Source: Hygrophila difformis
Lineage: Eukaryota > Streptophyta > Magnoliopsida > Lamiales > Acanthaceae
Length of the DNA: 64,000 nt
NCBI GenBank assembly: GCA_030278955.1
Contig: JAOANR010000012.1
Coordinates: forward strand, 28,947,977-29,011,976
Reading direction: 5' to 3'
Part shown: one piece after another, positions 33,901 to 44,900 of the stretch
Layout of the letters: each line of letters opens with the position of its first letter
How positions within the stretch are numbered: position 1 is the first letter of the stretch
Translations under genes and position numbers: made by a program
The notes under the pieces: model-generated
What the model was told of the DNA's origin: nothing
What the model saw: only the letters and a program-made list of their open reading frames with translations
Database searches by the model: none

Positions 33901-35292
33901 TAGAAGCAGAGTCAGCGATTAGGTCTCTTCTAGACCGAAAGTGACTGTGTTCTTATTGAGAGTCTAGTACCTGTTTAGGGAATGGTTTTCACACTTTTTA
34001 TTTTCCAAAATTGCTGTGTATTGGGAATTTAGTCTTAACCATCACACCGAGATGGGGTCCATTTGGATTCAAATACAGTGTGACGAATAATTCTAGAGGA
34101 ACAATACATAGGCCTTGGTTACTTTCTAAGATAGGGTTGAATTCCTTTCAACTGCTATCCTCTTCTGCCAAAGCCTATCTTTGAGTCCTGAGTGAGTGCA
34201 TCCGGAACGAACTAATTTATTAGTCCGTTTCATTAGTTTGTATCTCATAACCATGAACACTGCAAGCGGTTCACTGTGGTCCGGGAGTTCTTGATCCACA
34301 TCTGGTCACCTTGACTGGGGGCTTTCTTTTACTACCAGTACGAAGCTTTTGAAACTTCCGAGTGATAGGATTTTAAGATGCTGTCTTTACTGCTTTCTTT
34401 TAAATGCTTTCGTAGAGGTCACTCGGATGTGTCACTAGATCTTCTAACTGCTACTAGGACTGAGAGTTAAGGGATAGTTCAGATTTAATTTTAGACTTTG
34501 GGTGTGACATGGGGGAATGATAGCAGTACTTGGCATTTCAACTAATGATTTGTCAGGTGTTGCTTGACCACCACAGATGAAATATCATACCCTGGCCGGG
34601 GCAGTTATGAATCTGTGGTATCTTAGAATTTGTGGTCTTAAGAACATGTAAACTCATACTGTAAGTACCTGTCTGTTAAAGGGAACATGGTACTGAGAGC
34701 ATGAGAATTAGCTTTCTGACAGGATTATCCCAAACAAAGATCTGTGTATAAAAATGGAAGTTTAATTATGTTTTATCTAAACCTTGTCCAATCTTTATTC
34801 TTTTCTCCCTGTCCTTTCTGTCATCACTATTGAATCAGCTTCATAAGCTAATATAGCATAGACTTACAGCTTTTATTATTTTTGTGGAATTATTCCATCT
34901 GCTCTTTAGATTCAATATTAGCATGTTCTTTAGCTTATTTAACTGCTTTCATAATGTAGATTAAATTCAGTCATGTAGTGTTAGTCCAACTTCAAAACTG
35001 ATTTGAGCAATACGAGTGGAAAATCTAGTAGAACGACGTGGGACCTGCTTCTATCGCACATCCTCCAGTGAACGATCCGGTCTTACTATAAATACTGCAA
35101 TTTTTGACTCCGTGCGCTTTCGGGGGCATAGTTTCTTAACACGAGTAAATAAAAACGTGACAACCTATAATTATATCCCTAATCCCAACTCCGTCTTCAT
35201 AAATCGGTTTCATTAAATAAAAATCAAACCCGGGATTAATTCTTATATCTTTTTAAGAAAATACTCGTGTGGGAAATTCGTCAAAAGTTTCA
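30934..35292 (+). repeat. Athila 3' LTR
   Basis: The 4359-bp LTR is the partner of 4453-8845. It is followed by the target duplication CTGCT (35293-35297) and then copia gag. It has the same arrays (about 31220-31480 and 32184-32820) and TATA box (31529-31542). Confidence 0.93.
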
Positions 35293-35297
35293 CTGCT

Positions 35298-37070
35298 CGG
35301 GTGTAGTATTGATGGTGAAACCAAGATCGATAAGTCCTATGAGAACTTCCGCCTCAATGCTATCCTCACTAAGAGGAACTATACACTAGCTGAGCTTCTA
35401 GTGGACTTGGTTGCGGCAGGTTTTATGGGATGTACTCCACAGGCTCTATTTTCTGTACAGGCTGGACCTTCTTCGTCTAAGGGCAAGAAGAAAAAAAGCC
35501 CATTAAGAAAAAGAGCAATGGAAATGCTGGGAGCAGTGGGAGCAAGTCGGTTGCGCCTTCTGGTGGCGTGAAGAAACAAAAAGGAAAGTGCTTCAAGTGC
35601 GGCAAGATGGGACACTGGAAAGCTGATTGTCCTCTTCTAAAGGGCAAAAATGGTACGCCTCTTGCATTAGTTGTCGAAACATGCTTTGTTGCTAGTTCTA
35701 CCAGTTCATGGGTAATAGATACTGGAGCCACTGATCATGTTTGTTGTACTTTGCAGGGCTTTCTGCAAACAAGGCAGCTGAGTGAAGGCAAGGTTACCAT
35801 TCGCTTGGGAAATGCATCGCGAGTGGCGGTGGTTGCAGTGGGAGATGTGCACTTATCTTTTTCTGATTCTGTTTTAGTTTTGAAGAACGTTTTATTTGTG
35901 CCTAGTTTTCGAAAGAATTTAATTTCAGTTTCAAAACTTTATAAGGATGGATATTCAGTTTTTTTAAATGAAGATTCTATTATTATTATGAGAAACAACA
36001 GTGTTATCTGTTCTGGCACGATGGAAAACGATCTTTTTTCTATTTCTTGTGCACAACAAATTGAAACTCAAGTTCATGCATCTACATCATTAAACAAGAG
36101 AAAAGAACCTTCTAAAATGAATCAAACATATTTGTGGCACCTTAGACTTGGTCATGTCTATCTAAGGATGATCCAAAGACTGGTAAGCAGTGATTTTATG
36201 GGCTCTCTCCAAGTGGAACCATTCGCAGTCTGCGAATCCTGCCTGGAAGGCAAGATGACCTCAAGGCCTTATAAGGCCCAAGGTAATAGGGCCAATGATG
36301 TGTTAGAATTGATTTACTCTGATGTATGTGGGCCTATGTCAATTCAAGCTAGGGGTGGTTTCGAGTATTTTGTCACTTTTATTGATGATTACTCGAGATA
36401 TGGATACATATACTTGATGTGCCGCAAGTCTGAATGCTTTGACAAGTTCAGAGAATTTATGGCAGAAGTGGAGAACCGTCAAGGTAAGAGTATCAAGTCA
36501 CTGCGGTCTGATCGTGATGGCGAGTACCGTAGCACTGAATTTAGGCAATACTTGTTAGAGAATGGGATAAGATCCCAGTTGACTGCACCTGGTACTTCGC
36601 AGCAGAATGGTGTAGCCGAGAGAAGGAATAGGACTTTGTTAGACATGGTGAGATCGGTGATGAGCTACGCCTCCCTACCCATCTCTTTTTGGGGATATGC
36701 CTTGGAAACAGCAGCGTACATACTGAACTTCGTGCCTTCTAAATCAGTTCCAAAGACTCCAATGGAATTGTGGTCCGGGCGAAGGCCTAGTATGAACCAC
36801 ATTCGGATTTGGGGTTGCCCAGCACATGTGTTGGACAGGGAAGCTCACAAGTTGGCACCTAGGACGGAAGTGCGGCTATTTGTAGGCTACCCCAAAGGAA
36901 CGAGAGGGGGTTATTTTTATAGTCCTAGGGATCATAAGGTAGTGGTTAGCACCAATGTCCGGTTCCTAGAGGAAGACTATGTGAATGAGCATAAATCCAA
37001 GAGTGAGATTATTCTCAATGAGCTAAGAGGAGACAATAGCATACCGAGTGTACAAGAAGATATACCATAA
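35298..37070 (+). pseudogene. Copia gag C-terminus, protease and integrase
   Basis: Gag resumes in frame right after the target duplication. A length change in the A-rich stretch near 35490 shifts the frame before the zinc knuckle [14 protein letters not shown]. Protease follows with the active site DTGATDHV. Integrase follows with the zinc finger (HLRLGHV..., CESCLEGK) and the catalytic core containing the first Asp in YSDVCGP, the second in [10 protein letters not shown], and the Glu in [12 protein letters not shown]. The frame ends with TAA at 37068-37070, between integrase and RT. Confidence 0.92.
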
Positions 37071-37072
37071 AA

Positions 37073-38761
37073 TACTGCACAACATGTTGACACTGATGTC
37101 ACCACACATGAATTGCCTCGACGTAGTGGGAGGGTAACTCGCTTACCCAGTCGTTTCTTGTTAGTGGGAGAGTCTTCAAACTCAGTTCCAGTGATGAACA
37201 AGAACCGGATCCTTGGACCTATAAGGAGGCGATCCAGGATGTCGATCAGAAGCTTGGCAAAATGCCATGAATTCTGAGATTGAATCCATGCATACTATGG
37301 ATGTATATGACCTTAAAGACCTTCCCAATGACAAAAAGGCCATTGGGTGCGAATGGGTCTTGTGAAAGAGGGGACCTGACGGGAAGGTTACTACCTTCAA
37401 AGCACGGTTGTTGGCAAAGGGTTTCACTCAGAAAGAGGGCATCGATTATGATGAAACTTTCTCACCAGTAGCCATGCTAAAGTCAATCCGGATACTCTTA
37501 TCCATAGCTAGTCACATGGACTATGAAGTTTGGCAAATGGATGTAAAGACAGCTTTCCTTAAAGGGAATCTGGATGAAGACATCTATATGCAGCAGCCTG
37601 AAGGTTATGTGAAGAAAGGCCAAGAGCATCGTGTATGGAAGCTAAAGAAGTCTTTATATGGACTTAAACAAGCTTCAAGGTCCTGGAACATTCGTTTTGA
37701 CGAAGTGATCAAGTCCTATGGATTTGATCAATGTCTAAATGAAAGTTGTGTGTACAAAAGGTGCAACGGAAACGTGGGGGGTATTCTTAGTACTATACGT
37801 AGATGATATACTTCTCATTGGAAACAATGTCAATGTATTATCAGACGTAAAGGTATGGCTTTCTGAGCAATTTCAAATGAAGGACATGGGGGAAGCATCG
37901 TACATTCTAGGAATGAAGGTCATTCGTGATCGGAAAAAGAGAATGTTGTGCCTTTCTCAAGCAACCTACATCGACACTGTGATTGCTCGTTTCAGCATGC
38001 AAAACTCCAAGAAAGGATTCTTACCTTTTAGGCATGTAGTTCCTCTATCTAAAGAAATGTGTCCCAAGACACAAAAGGAGACAGAGGAGATGGCTAAGGT
38101 TCCTTATGCCTCGGCAGTAGGAAGCATTATGTATGCCATGCTGTGCACGAGGCCTGATATCTGCTATGCAGTTGGCATGGTGGCAAGATATCAGTCTAAC
38201 CCTGAACAAGGACATTGGATTGCGGTGAAGCATATTCTCAAGTATCGGAGAAGAACTCGGGATTATATGCTAGTTTACCAGTCAAGCAATCTAAGTCCTT
38301 TGGGTTACACAGATTCAGATTTCCAAGCTGATCGAGATGAGAGGAAGTCAACCTCGGGATATGTGTTTACCTTAGGGGGTGGAGCAATCTCATGGAGGAG
38401 CGTAAAGCAGAAATGCATCGCAGATTCTACCATGGAAGCCGAATATGTTGCGGCCTCTGAGGCAGCAAAGGAGGCTGTGTGGCTCAAGAGCTTCTTGTAT
38501 GACTTGGGGGTTTCTGTGAGTATGCCTGAGCGTATCATTTTCTATTGTGATAACACTGGTGTAGTGGCAAACTCAAAAGAACCTAGAGCTCATAAAGTAA
38601 GTAAACACATAGAAAGAAAGTACCACATCATACAAGACATCGTAAGGCGAGGAGACGTGGCTGTGACAAAGATTGCGTCGTTGGATAACTTGGCAGACCC
38701 TTTCACGAAGACTCTGGCAATAAAGATCTTCGAGAAACATGTAGAGGGTCTTGGTTTATGA
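37073..38761 (+). pseudogene. Copia reverse transcriptase and RNase H
   Basis: A short linker (RRSGRV-like) in a shifted frame leads to RT. The motifs are KGFTQKEGIDYDETFSPVA, QMDVKTAFLKGNLDEDIYM, SLYGLKQASRSW and the catalytic LVLYVDDILLIGN. A frameshift near 37780 separates the last motif from the first part. RNase H follows with SDFQADRDERKSTSGYVF, AEYVAASEAAKEAVWL and a C-terminal DPFTKTL. The two catalytic Asp of YVDD are intact. The copia order (RT last) is clear. Confidence 0.92.
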
Positions 38762-38833
38762 TATCTTGCAGCTAGCTAGACTTTAAGTATAAGTGGGAGA
38801 CATGTTTGTGTATACTAAAAGTTTAGCTTTAGT

Positions 38834-38846
38834 AAAAGTGGGAGAT
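38834..38846 (+). other. Copia polypurine tract
   Basis: AAAAGTGGGAGAT directly precedes the 3' LTR. It is the standard copia plus-strand primer. Confidence 0.88.
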
Positions 38847-40242
38847 TGATAGAGTATACAGTAAAGCAAACTTTTAGTGCAATTTTGTATTTATTCGATT
38901 TCTATATTGACTGAAATAACTGGTTATTCACATTGTTGCTTTTGTATGGATGCTTGTATGTTTTCTATATAATTGCAAGTATGTCCAATTATCTAATATT
39001 GTAGACAACATGGTGTGTTAAGAGTCACACAGAAGATCGTGTTGTTGGTTCCTTATAAGATATAAACAGTATTAAACTGAGATAGTTTGGGACATAACTA
39101 TTGGTTTAAGTTGTACTGGAAACTTGTAATTAGTTTATCTTGACTATTAGTTTGCAATAGTGCACTGCGTCGCATTGAGTGGATCACAGTTGAGATGCAT
39201 TCTTCTATTCTGACATGAGAAGAATCAAGATCTCGGCCACTCTGATTAATTCTTAATCCTAGTAGAGATAAATCTGACACATGGAATATTTGTTGGTCGC
39301 TTTGATTTACCATGAGTGAGAATCCTAGTTGATTCAATATGCTTCGTATTTTGGGCGCCAATATTATTTGCATGGTGTCTATTTATTCTCACTAGGGCAC
39401 TGTGCCCTGGTTATCCGGGTTGATGACGTCCCCTTAAGGAGCTCAATAAGGATCATTGTATGAACCCTGTAGGTGGATTTATTCCGTACAATGATAAAGT
39501 TTGAGTGGTACTACTTAAGGATTAAAAAGAGATTAGATAATTAAAATTGTCAGAAGTTTTAATTAATTAATGGACGTGCGATATCTTAAACATAGGAAAT
39601 AAATTGAGTCTAATAGAAGCTCAGATTCAATCTGGATCAGGTCGGGAGTGCAACATTAATTATTTAGTGGAATTAATTAATGTTTTATAAGCCAAATTAT
39701 GTTCTGGGCTGAACATAAGAATTTGAGCCTGTAAAGGAGCCTGAGCCTGATACCTTCTAGTGGATCCCCAGTCTGGCCCAAGGACCAAGTAGGAGAGTCT
39801 ATAAATAAGTCTCCAGAAACCCTAGCCACTATAAGACAACCATAATTCTCTTCCAAAAAGAAAGAGAGGGGCGGCCAAGAGAGTGTTTTTGGAGATCCAA
39901 TTTTCTCTCCATCCGTTCGATAGATCTCCTTCCATCCGGTGTTCGTACGGGGTCGGGAACAGTCCGGAAGATCCCTAGTGTTGAATTCGTTGGTGTGCAA
40001 GGCGGTAGATCTGGTCGTTCGCCCGTTCGTGCGCTTGGAAGATTGTTCGTGGTTGCATATTGCAGATCTACGGACATAGACGAAAAGAACCAAGTTTCCA
40101 ATCAGACATTGTTGCAGATCTGCTTCGAAAGGTAATTTTTGTAACCATTCTAGTAGATAATTTATAATACCATGTATGTATGTGTTGGCATCCAATAACG
40201 ATCCCTGGATACGGACCACCTTTATATAGGTGTGTTCCATCA
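38847..40242 (+). repeat. Copia 3' LTR
   Basis: The 1396-bp LTR is the partner of 951-2347. It ends CCATCA directly before sulfotransferase sequence. Confidence 0.92.
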
Positions 40243-40640
40243 CGTGCTTTTCGGAATGTACCTCTATGGTCCTTTTCGGAATCACGTGCTTGGATACTGG
40301 AATGCTCATCGGAAAAATTCACGAAAAGTATTGTTTCTAAGGTACGAGGAATTACAAGAGAACATTGATTTCAATGTCAATAAGATTGCGGAGTTCATAG
40401 GGTTGCCCTTTCACCCGCAGAGGAAGAGAAGCGGGGCATGGTGGAACAAATCTTGCGCCTGTGCAGCTTTAAATGTTTAGGTAATTTGAACAAGACAGGT
40501 ATAGGGAATCTCGACAACCTTGGCGTGACGAATGAAGAACAGTTCATTTCATAGGAAGAGGAAAAGTTGGAGACTACAAATGGCTGAACGCATGAAGAAG
40601 ATTGTTGAAATTGAGTTTAGAAATCGGGATAGCTAGGCAT
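40243..40640 (+). pseudogene. Sulfotransferase pseudogene, right part
   Basis: It repeats the central segment found at 811-950 and then continues with NKIAEFIGLPFHP. In other frames it carries a region like the VEQILRLCSF and GKVGDYKWLN motifs of plant sulfotransferases, the last being the C-terminal PAPS-binding region. At least two frameshifts (near 40430 and 40535) break it. A stop near 40634 fits the natural C-terminus. The N-terminal half and the catalytic His are absent. With the left part it may be one gene split by copia with a partial duplication, or two tandem copies joined. Confidence 0.75.
40253..40394 (+). repeat. Right copy of the 140-bp sulfotransferase duplication
   Basis: This is the counterpart of 811-950. 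It ends at the exact base (GCGGAG) where the left copy is cut by the LTR. Confidence 0.85.
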
Positions 40641-40769
40641 TTGGGTTTTAAAAATGTTTGCTTGATGTTTGTACAATTTGTATTCGAGTCTAGTGACGAT
40701 TCAGGCTTACTGCTTGGATAACGTATTCTCCTTATTTGTTTTTTTTTTTAAAAATTTTCTTGTGATTAA

Positions 40770-40938
40770 ATTGCTGTGGGTGTTGGGGTGAGGATTTGAT
40801 ATAGTGATAAATTTGTGGGTTTATTGCTCATTGCCCTTTATCACTCTCATTTATCCATTGTAATTTGTGTGGCTTGAGTTCTTACCCCTTTTGCTTCCCG
40901 CCTTAAGATTGTATCACACACAAAAAAAAAAAAAAAAA
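40770..40938 (+). mobile_element. SINE, family 2, degenerate copy
   Basis: The 3' half (TTATCC.TTGTAATTTGTGTGGC and following) matches the minus-strand SINE at 62488-62662. It ends in a 17-nt A run (40922-40938). The tRNA-like head is diverged and the B box is not clear. No convincing target duplication was found. Confidence 0.6.
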
Positions 40939-41457
40939 CTTGTCGGTGTAGATCTTGTTAAGCTCTTGCCTAAAATGACGGATTGGATATTGTTGATTTG
41001 GTGAGTTAATCAATTGGAACTTTCTAATTAAAAGGATCCATTAATGGATCTCTTGGTGAGGTTTGTTTCGGATAAGTTTCTTGCCGTTCCAAGTAAATAA
41101 ATGTTATACTTTAAGTAAAATATAATTACGTTACGTCACCCATTTGAAAAAAAAAAGTCAAAATGGTGCCGTAATTTTGGCATTTTTGGCATAATGTATT
41201 CGAACCAAACATTGTCTGCAAGGCAGATTAATTAAGTGTTCACGAAAAAAATGCTCGTTCACCAAAAAAAAATTAAGTTATCTCAAAATTTTGACACCTT
41301 TATTCTAGCTTGTATAGGCTGTTTAATAAAAAAAAATATAAATTAAGCGGTTAGTAGGGGTGTGTTCAATCAAAACTTCAAAACTTTTCGGAAAAAAAAA
41401 ATTTCAAAACTCTGTAGGATTTTTTCACTTTGAAAGTTTGTGTGAATTTAATTTAGA
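40939..41457. other. AT-rich intergenic DNA
   Basis: No gene is seen. Several A runs and a TAGGGGTGTGTTCAATC string near 41354 recall ends of small plant DNA transposons, but no partner end could be found. Confidence 0.4.
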
Positions 41458-41486
41458 CTAGTATTACTCCCGCCGGAATGGGCGGG
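41458..41486 (-). mobile_element. Helitron-like 3' terminus (minus strand)
   Basis: Read on the minus strand, a CCCGCC-loop-GGCGGG hairpin (41469-41486) is followed after 7 nt by CTAG and then T. This is the Helitron 3' end (hairpin, CTRR, insertion before T). The body would extend to the right. The other end was not identified, and the LINE at 41903 lies inside or beside it. Confidence 0.5.
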
Positions 41487-41889
41487 AATATGATAATATA
41501 TTTATTTGTTGATTCAAAGAACTGTATATATAATTAATTCACAAATAATTAAACATGAACTATAAATTGTTTGAAGGCCGGGAATGTGAGGAGTTGACCA
41601 ATTGCCAAATCTTCATTCCCATATTGATATTTGACCCAAATAGTATATTTAAATCATAAAAATAATAACAGTTCACAAATTAATTTGTACATACTATCAT
41701 GGATGATATAATTATTATATATATTTTTATTAATTTAAATCAATAACAATAATTTTTTGCATTATTTTATTTAAAAAAATGAAAATGCATACTTTTAATA
41801 GTATTTTATTAAAATACAATTCTTTAATTAAAAATATTAAATTATAAATAAACAAATAATAGTAAAATATAAGTTACACTTTATTATTC
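41487..41889. other. AT-rich DNA, possible Helitron body
   Basis: Very AT-rich and without coding potential, between the Helitron-like end and the LINE target duplication. Confidence 0.4.
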
Positions 41890-41939
41890 AAAGCCCAATT
41901 GCTTTTTTTTTTTCGGGAAAACGGAGGGCTGAAGCCTGT

Positions 41940-44900
41940 TTATTTCATCGTAACGAGGTCATGGTACAAGCCCATACTATCAAGTTTGATAGCCTCTAAA
42001 ACCCACTCGGGGGGTCTAGTGAAAAATTCAAGCAAACTAGACGGAAGCCGGCCCCTAACAAGAAGGTCGGCTGCTATGTTACAAGATCTAGGAATATAAG
42101 AAAAGGAAACATTCCAACTCAAAGTAGCCATATCTTTAATTGAGAAACGCGCCGATCATGTATAGCCAACTCCTATTCGTCATTGATACACTGAATGATA
42201 GAGTCATTGTCGGACTTAACTTCAATCTTCTTAAAACCCAAATCCCAAGCCGTCTGGAGGCAAAGAAGAACACCCCAAGCTTCAGCTTGAGCAGCTTCCA
42301 TACAGTGGCCTCTGGCACGCACGCCATGCAACCAACGTCCTTCATCGTCGCGGAACACACCACCAACAATGCACCGACCACGTGTTACTCTAGCATCAGT
42401 ATTGATCTTAATCCACCCTTTATTAGGCTTCTCCTATCGGGCCGCGTTAACACTCCAGTCCTTTACCCCATACAAACGCCTTTCGCTCCTTGTCATGAAG
42501 AATTCATTAGCTGCCTTCCTAATGGACGAGTGTATATTAAGCCACTGGATCAATTCATTCCCATAAAACTCCTTACAACGCGCTTTCCAGATAAGCCAAG
42601 CAGCAAAGCCAAAGAGAGTAGCTTTCTCCTCACCCACACAGGGACTTCCCATCCGCTGAATCCAAGTTTTGGTGTCAACAGCCCAGAATTCACCCATGAA
42701 GCCGAACAAGTTTATCCCAGACTTGTTTCGACGTGTTGCAATCACGTAATGCATGAAGACACGTTTCCTCTTCGCCACATTTCCAGCAATATCCCTCACG
42801 CGAGAGGTTCCTTCTCCTTCTCTCAACACCAGTCAGCAGCCTATTGTGAGCAAGCAACCATAGAAACGTCTTGACTCGTGGGGGACCAGGCCATCTCCAT
42901 ACGCCCCGCCAATCCATATTATTAGTAGATGGATTTCTCAGCTCCTCCAGTCTATCCAAGGTGCTTCTGATCGAGAATTTTCCTTTAGGGTTGGGACTCC
43001 AAAAAGGGCGATCTGTAGCCTGTGAGTTCGTTGGAGGAGGGATGCTTTGGATTAGTCGAATGCCCTCAGAATTCAACTTATTATCCAGGCTCTCAAGACA
43101 CCATGAGCCATCCTCTACATAGGAATTCACGGTACGGTGTAGCTCCAGGGGCTCCAGCGGACAGACCGTCATGTCCTGCAAGAAGACATTATTATCAGTC
43201 CAATGGTCAGTCCAAAAGAGCGCACACTTACCATTTTCAATCTTCCACCCTAGAAGGGATGAGAAGGTCTGCCACACCGATGAGATATCCTTAGCAAAAT
43301 TGGAAAAAGTCTGAGGCTGTTGCTTAAATTTGTGATCAGCCCAGCCATAGCGAGCCTTCATCAAGTTCGGCCATAGAGCATCTCTTGTGAGCAGACCCCA
43401 GTAGTTTTTAATCATCAGGGCGTCATTCAAGTCCCTCAGGTTACGAATGCCAAGACCACCCCATTTCCTATCCAAAGTTATACGCTCCCAAGCAATAAGA
43501 TGAATCTTTCTGGCATGCTCCTTAAAACCCCAAAGGAAATTCTAGATGATCCTCTCCGGTTCATGTAAGGTCCTGCGAGGTAATTTGAACATTTGCATAG
43601 TATAGGATCCAAGGTTCTGTAATACCGATTTGATAAGTATGGCTCTCCCTGCGAGACTGAGATGACGTCCTGACCATCCACATAGTTTGGCATTGAACTT
43701 GTCGATGAGGTATTTAAAATCAGTATGTTTTTGCCGACCAATAAGTGTCGGGATCCCCAGATAAAAACCATAGTTGTTAGGATGTTGAATATCCAAAAAG
43801 GAGGATATGTTGCTCCTGGTAGCACGATCCACAGTCCTACCAAAATGCACCCTGGATTTCTGCAAACTAATTGAAAGACCAGACATGTTACAAAATGAAG
43901 TTAAGGTAGTTTTGATAATGTCAGCCTGGGAAATGGAGGCTTTGGAGAATAATAAGATGTTATCAGCAAAGAACAAATAAGGAATTTTAATACCCCCTTC
44001 TTCCAGGTGATAGGCTGCCAATCTTCCTTACCAACTACTTCTGTGATCATGTGGCCGAGTCTCTCCATACACAATATGAAAATATAAGGTGAGATAGGAT
44101 CCCACTGTCTAATGCCCCGGGAGGGTGAAAAGGACTCTAAAGGTTGTCCATTCCATAGAACTTGCATGGTAGAAGATGTTATGCAAGTCATAATCAAATT
44201 GATGAAAGGCGCAGGGAAACCTGAAATATCCAAGGTATCATGAATGAAATCCCAATTTAGTTTGTCATATGCTTTCCCAAGATCCAATTTGAGTACCATG
44301 AAACCAGGCTTAGCTTTTGACTTCTCCATATAGTGCACAATTTCATGATAAGGATGATGTTATCTTGAATAATACGGCCCTCGATGAAACTGGATTGACC
44401 CGGTGCAATGAGACTCGGTAATATACTAGTCAATCTGTTCACTATAAGTTTAGAGACGACCTTATAAAGGGCATTGCACAAGCTAATGGGACGGAATTGA
44501 GTGATGGCGTTAGGATTAGAGATCTTAGGGATTAACACAATAAGAGTGCGTTTGGATTGGCTTCTACCAAGGTGCTTTTGGCTTTTTCTTCTGCCAAAAG
44601 CACTTTTGGAGAAAAAGAAACGTTTGGTTTGGCTTTTTTAAAAAACCAGAAGCACCTCAAAAAGCTGCAAAAGTGCTTCTGGGAGAAGCAGCCCAAGGGG
44701 TGCTTCTCTGAAAAGCAGAAGCCAAAAGCACTTCGTAAATTGTGCAAAGACTTAAATACCCTCATTACTTAATATAAATTACACTATAAATATACCTTAT
44801 TATCATATTAAGTAGCATGTCCTTTTTGGTAATTTATACATTTAAAAAGCACTTTTCACTTTTACACATCCAAACACACTTTTGAAAAAAAGTTGCTTTT

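Larger units (their letters stand above)
4453..35292 (+). mobile_element. Giant Athila-like Ty3 retrotransposon with extra 3' cargo
   Basis: LTRs 4453-8845 and 30934-35292 are bordered by CTGCT. A tRNA-Asp primer site follows the 5' LTR. Gag, protease, RT, RNase H and integrase come in Ty3 order, and CKTITLKSGK-type and LILGRPFL motifs point to Athila. Without the nested Tekay element (11.3 kb plus duplication) the element is about 19.5 kb, which is very large. The excess comes from 4.4-kb LTRs and from 4.6 kb between integrase and 3' LTR that holds an F-box-like ORF. Several frameshifts and stops make this copy non-functional. Confidence 0.93.
951..40242 (+). mobile_element. Ty1/copia LTR retrotransposon, split by an Athila insertion
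   Basis: The two LTRs (951-2347 and 38847-40242) both start TGATAGAG and end CCATCA. They enclose a tRNA-iMet primer site, gag, protease, integrase, RT and RNase H in copia order (integrase before RT), and a polypurine tract. Removing the Athila insertion leaves about 8.4 kb. The gag frame resumes exactly across the Athila insertion once one CTGCT is discounted. The RT/RNase H motifs resemble Angela/Tork-type elements as I remember them, but the lineage is uncertain. The coding region has several frameshifts and stops, so this copy is dead. Confidence 0.93.

Noticed and set aside
811..40394. The 140-bp duplication as a long target-site duplication
   Set aside because: Copia integrases make 5-bp duplications. 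A 140-bp staggered cut is not plausible, so recombination or prior duplication is preferred.
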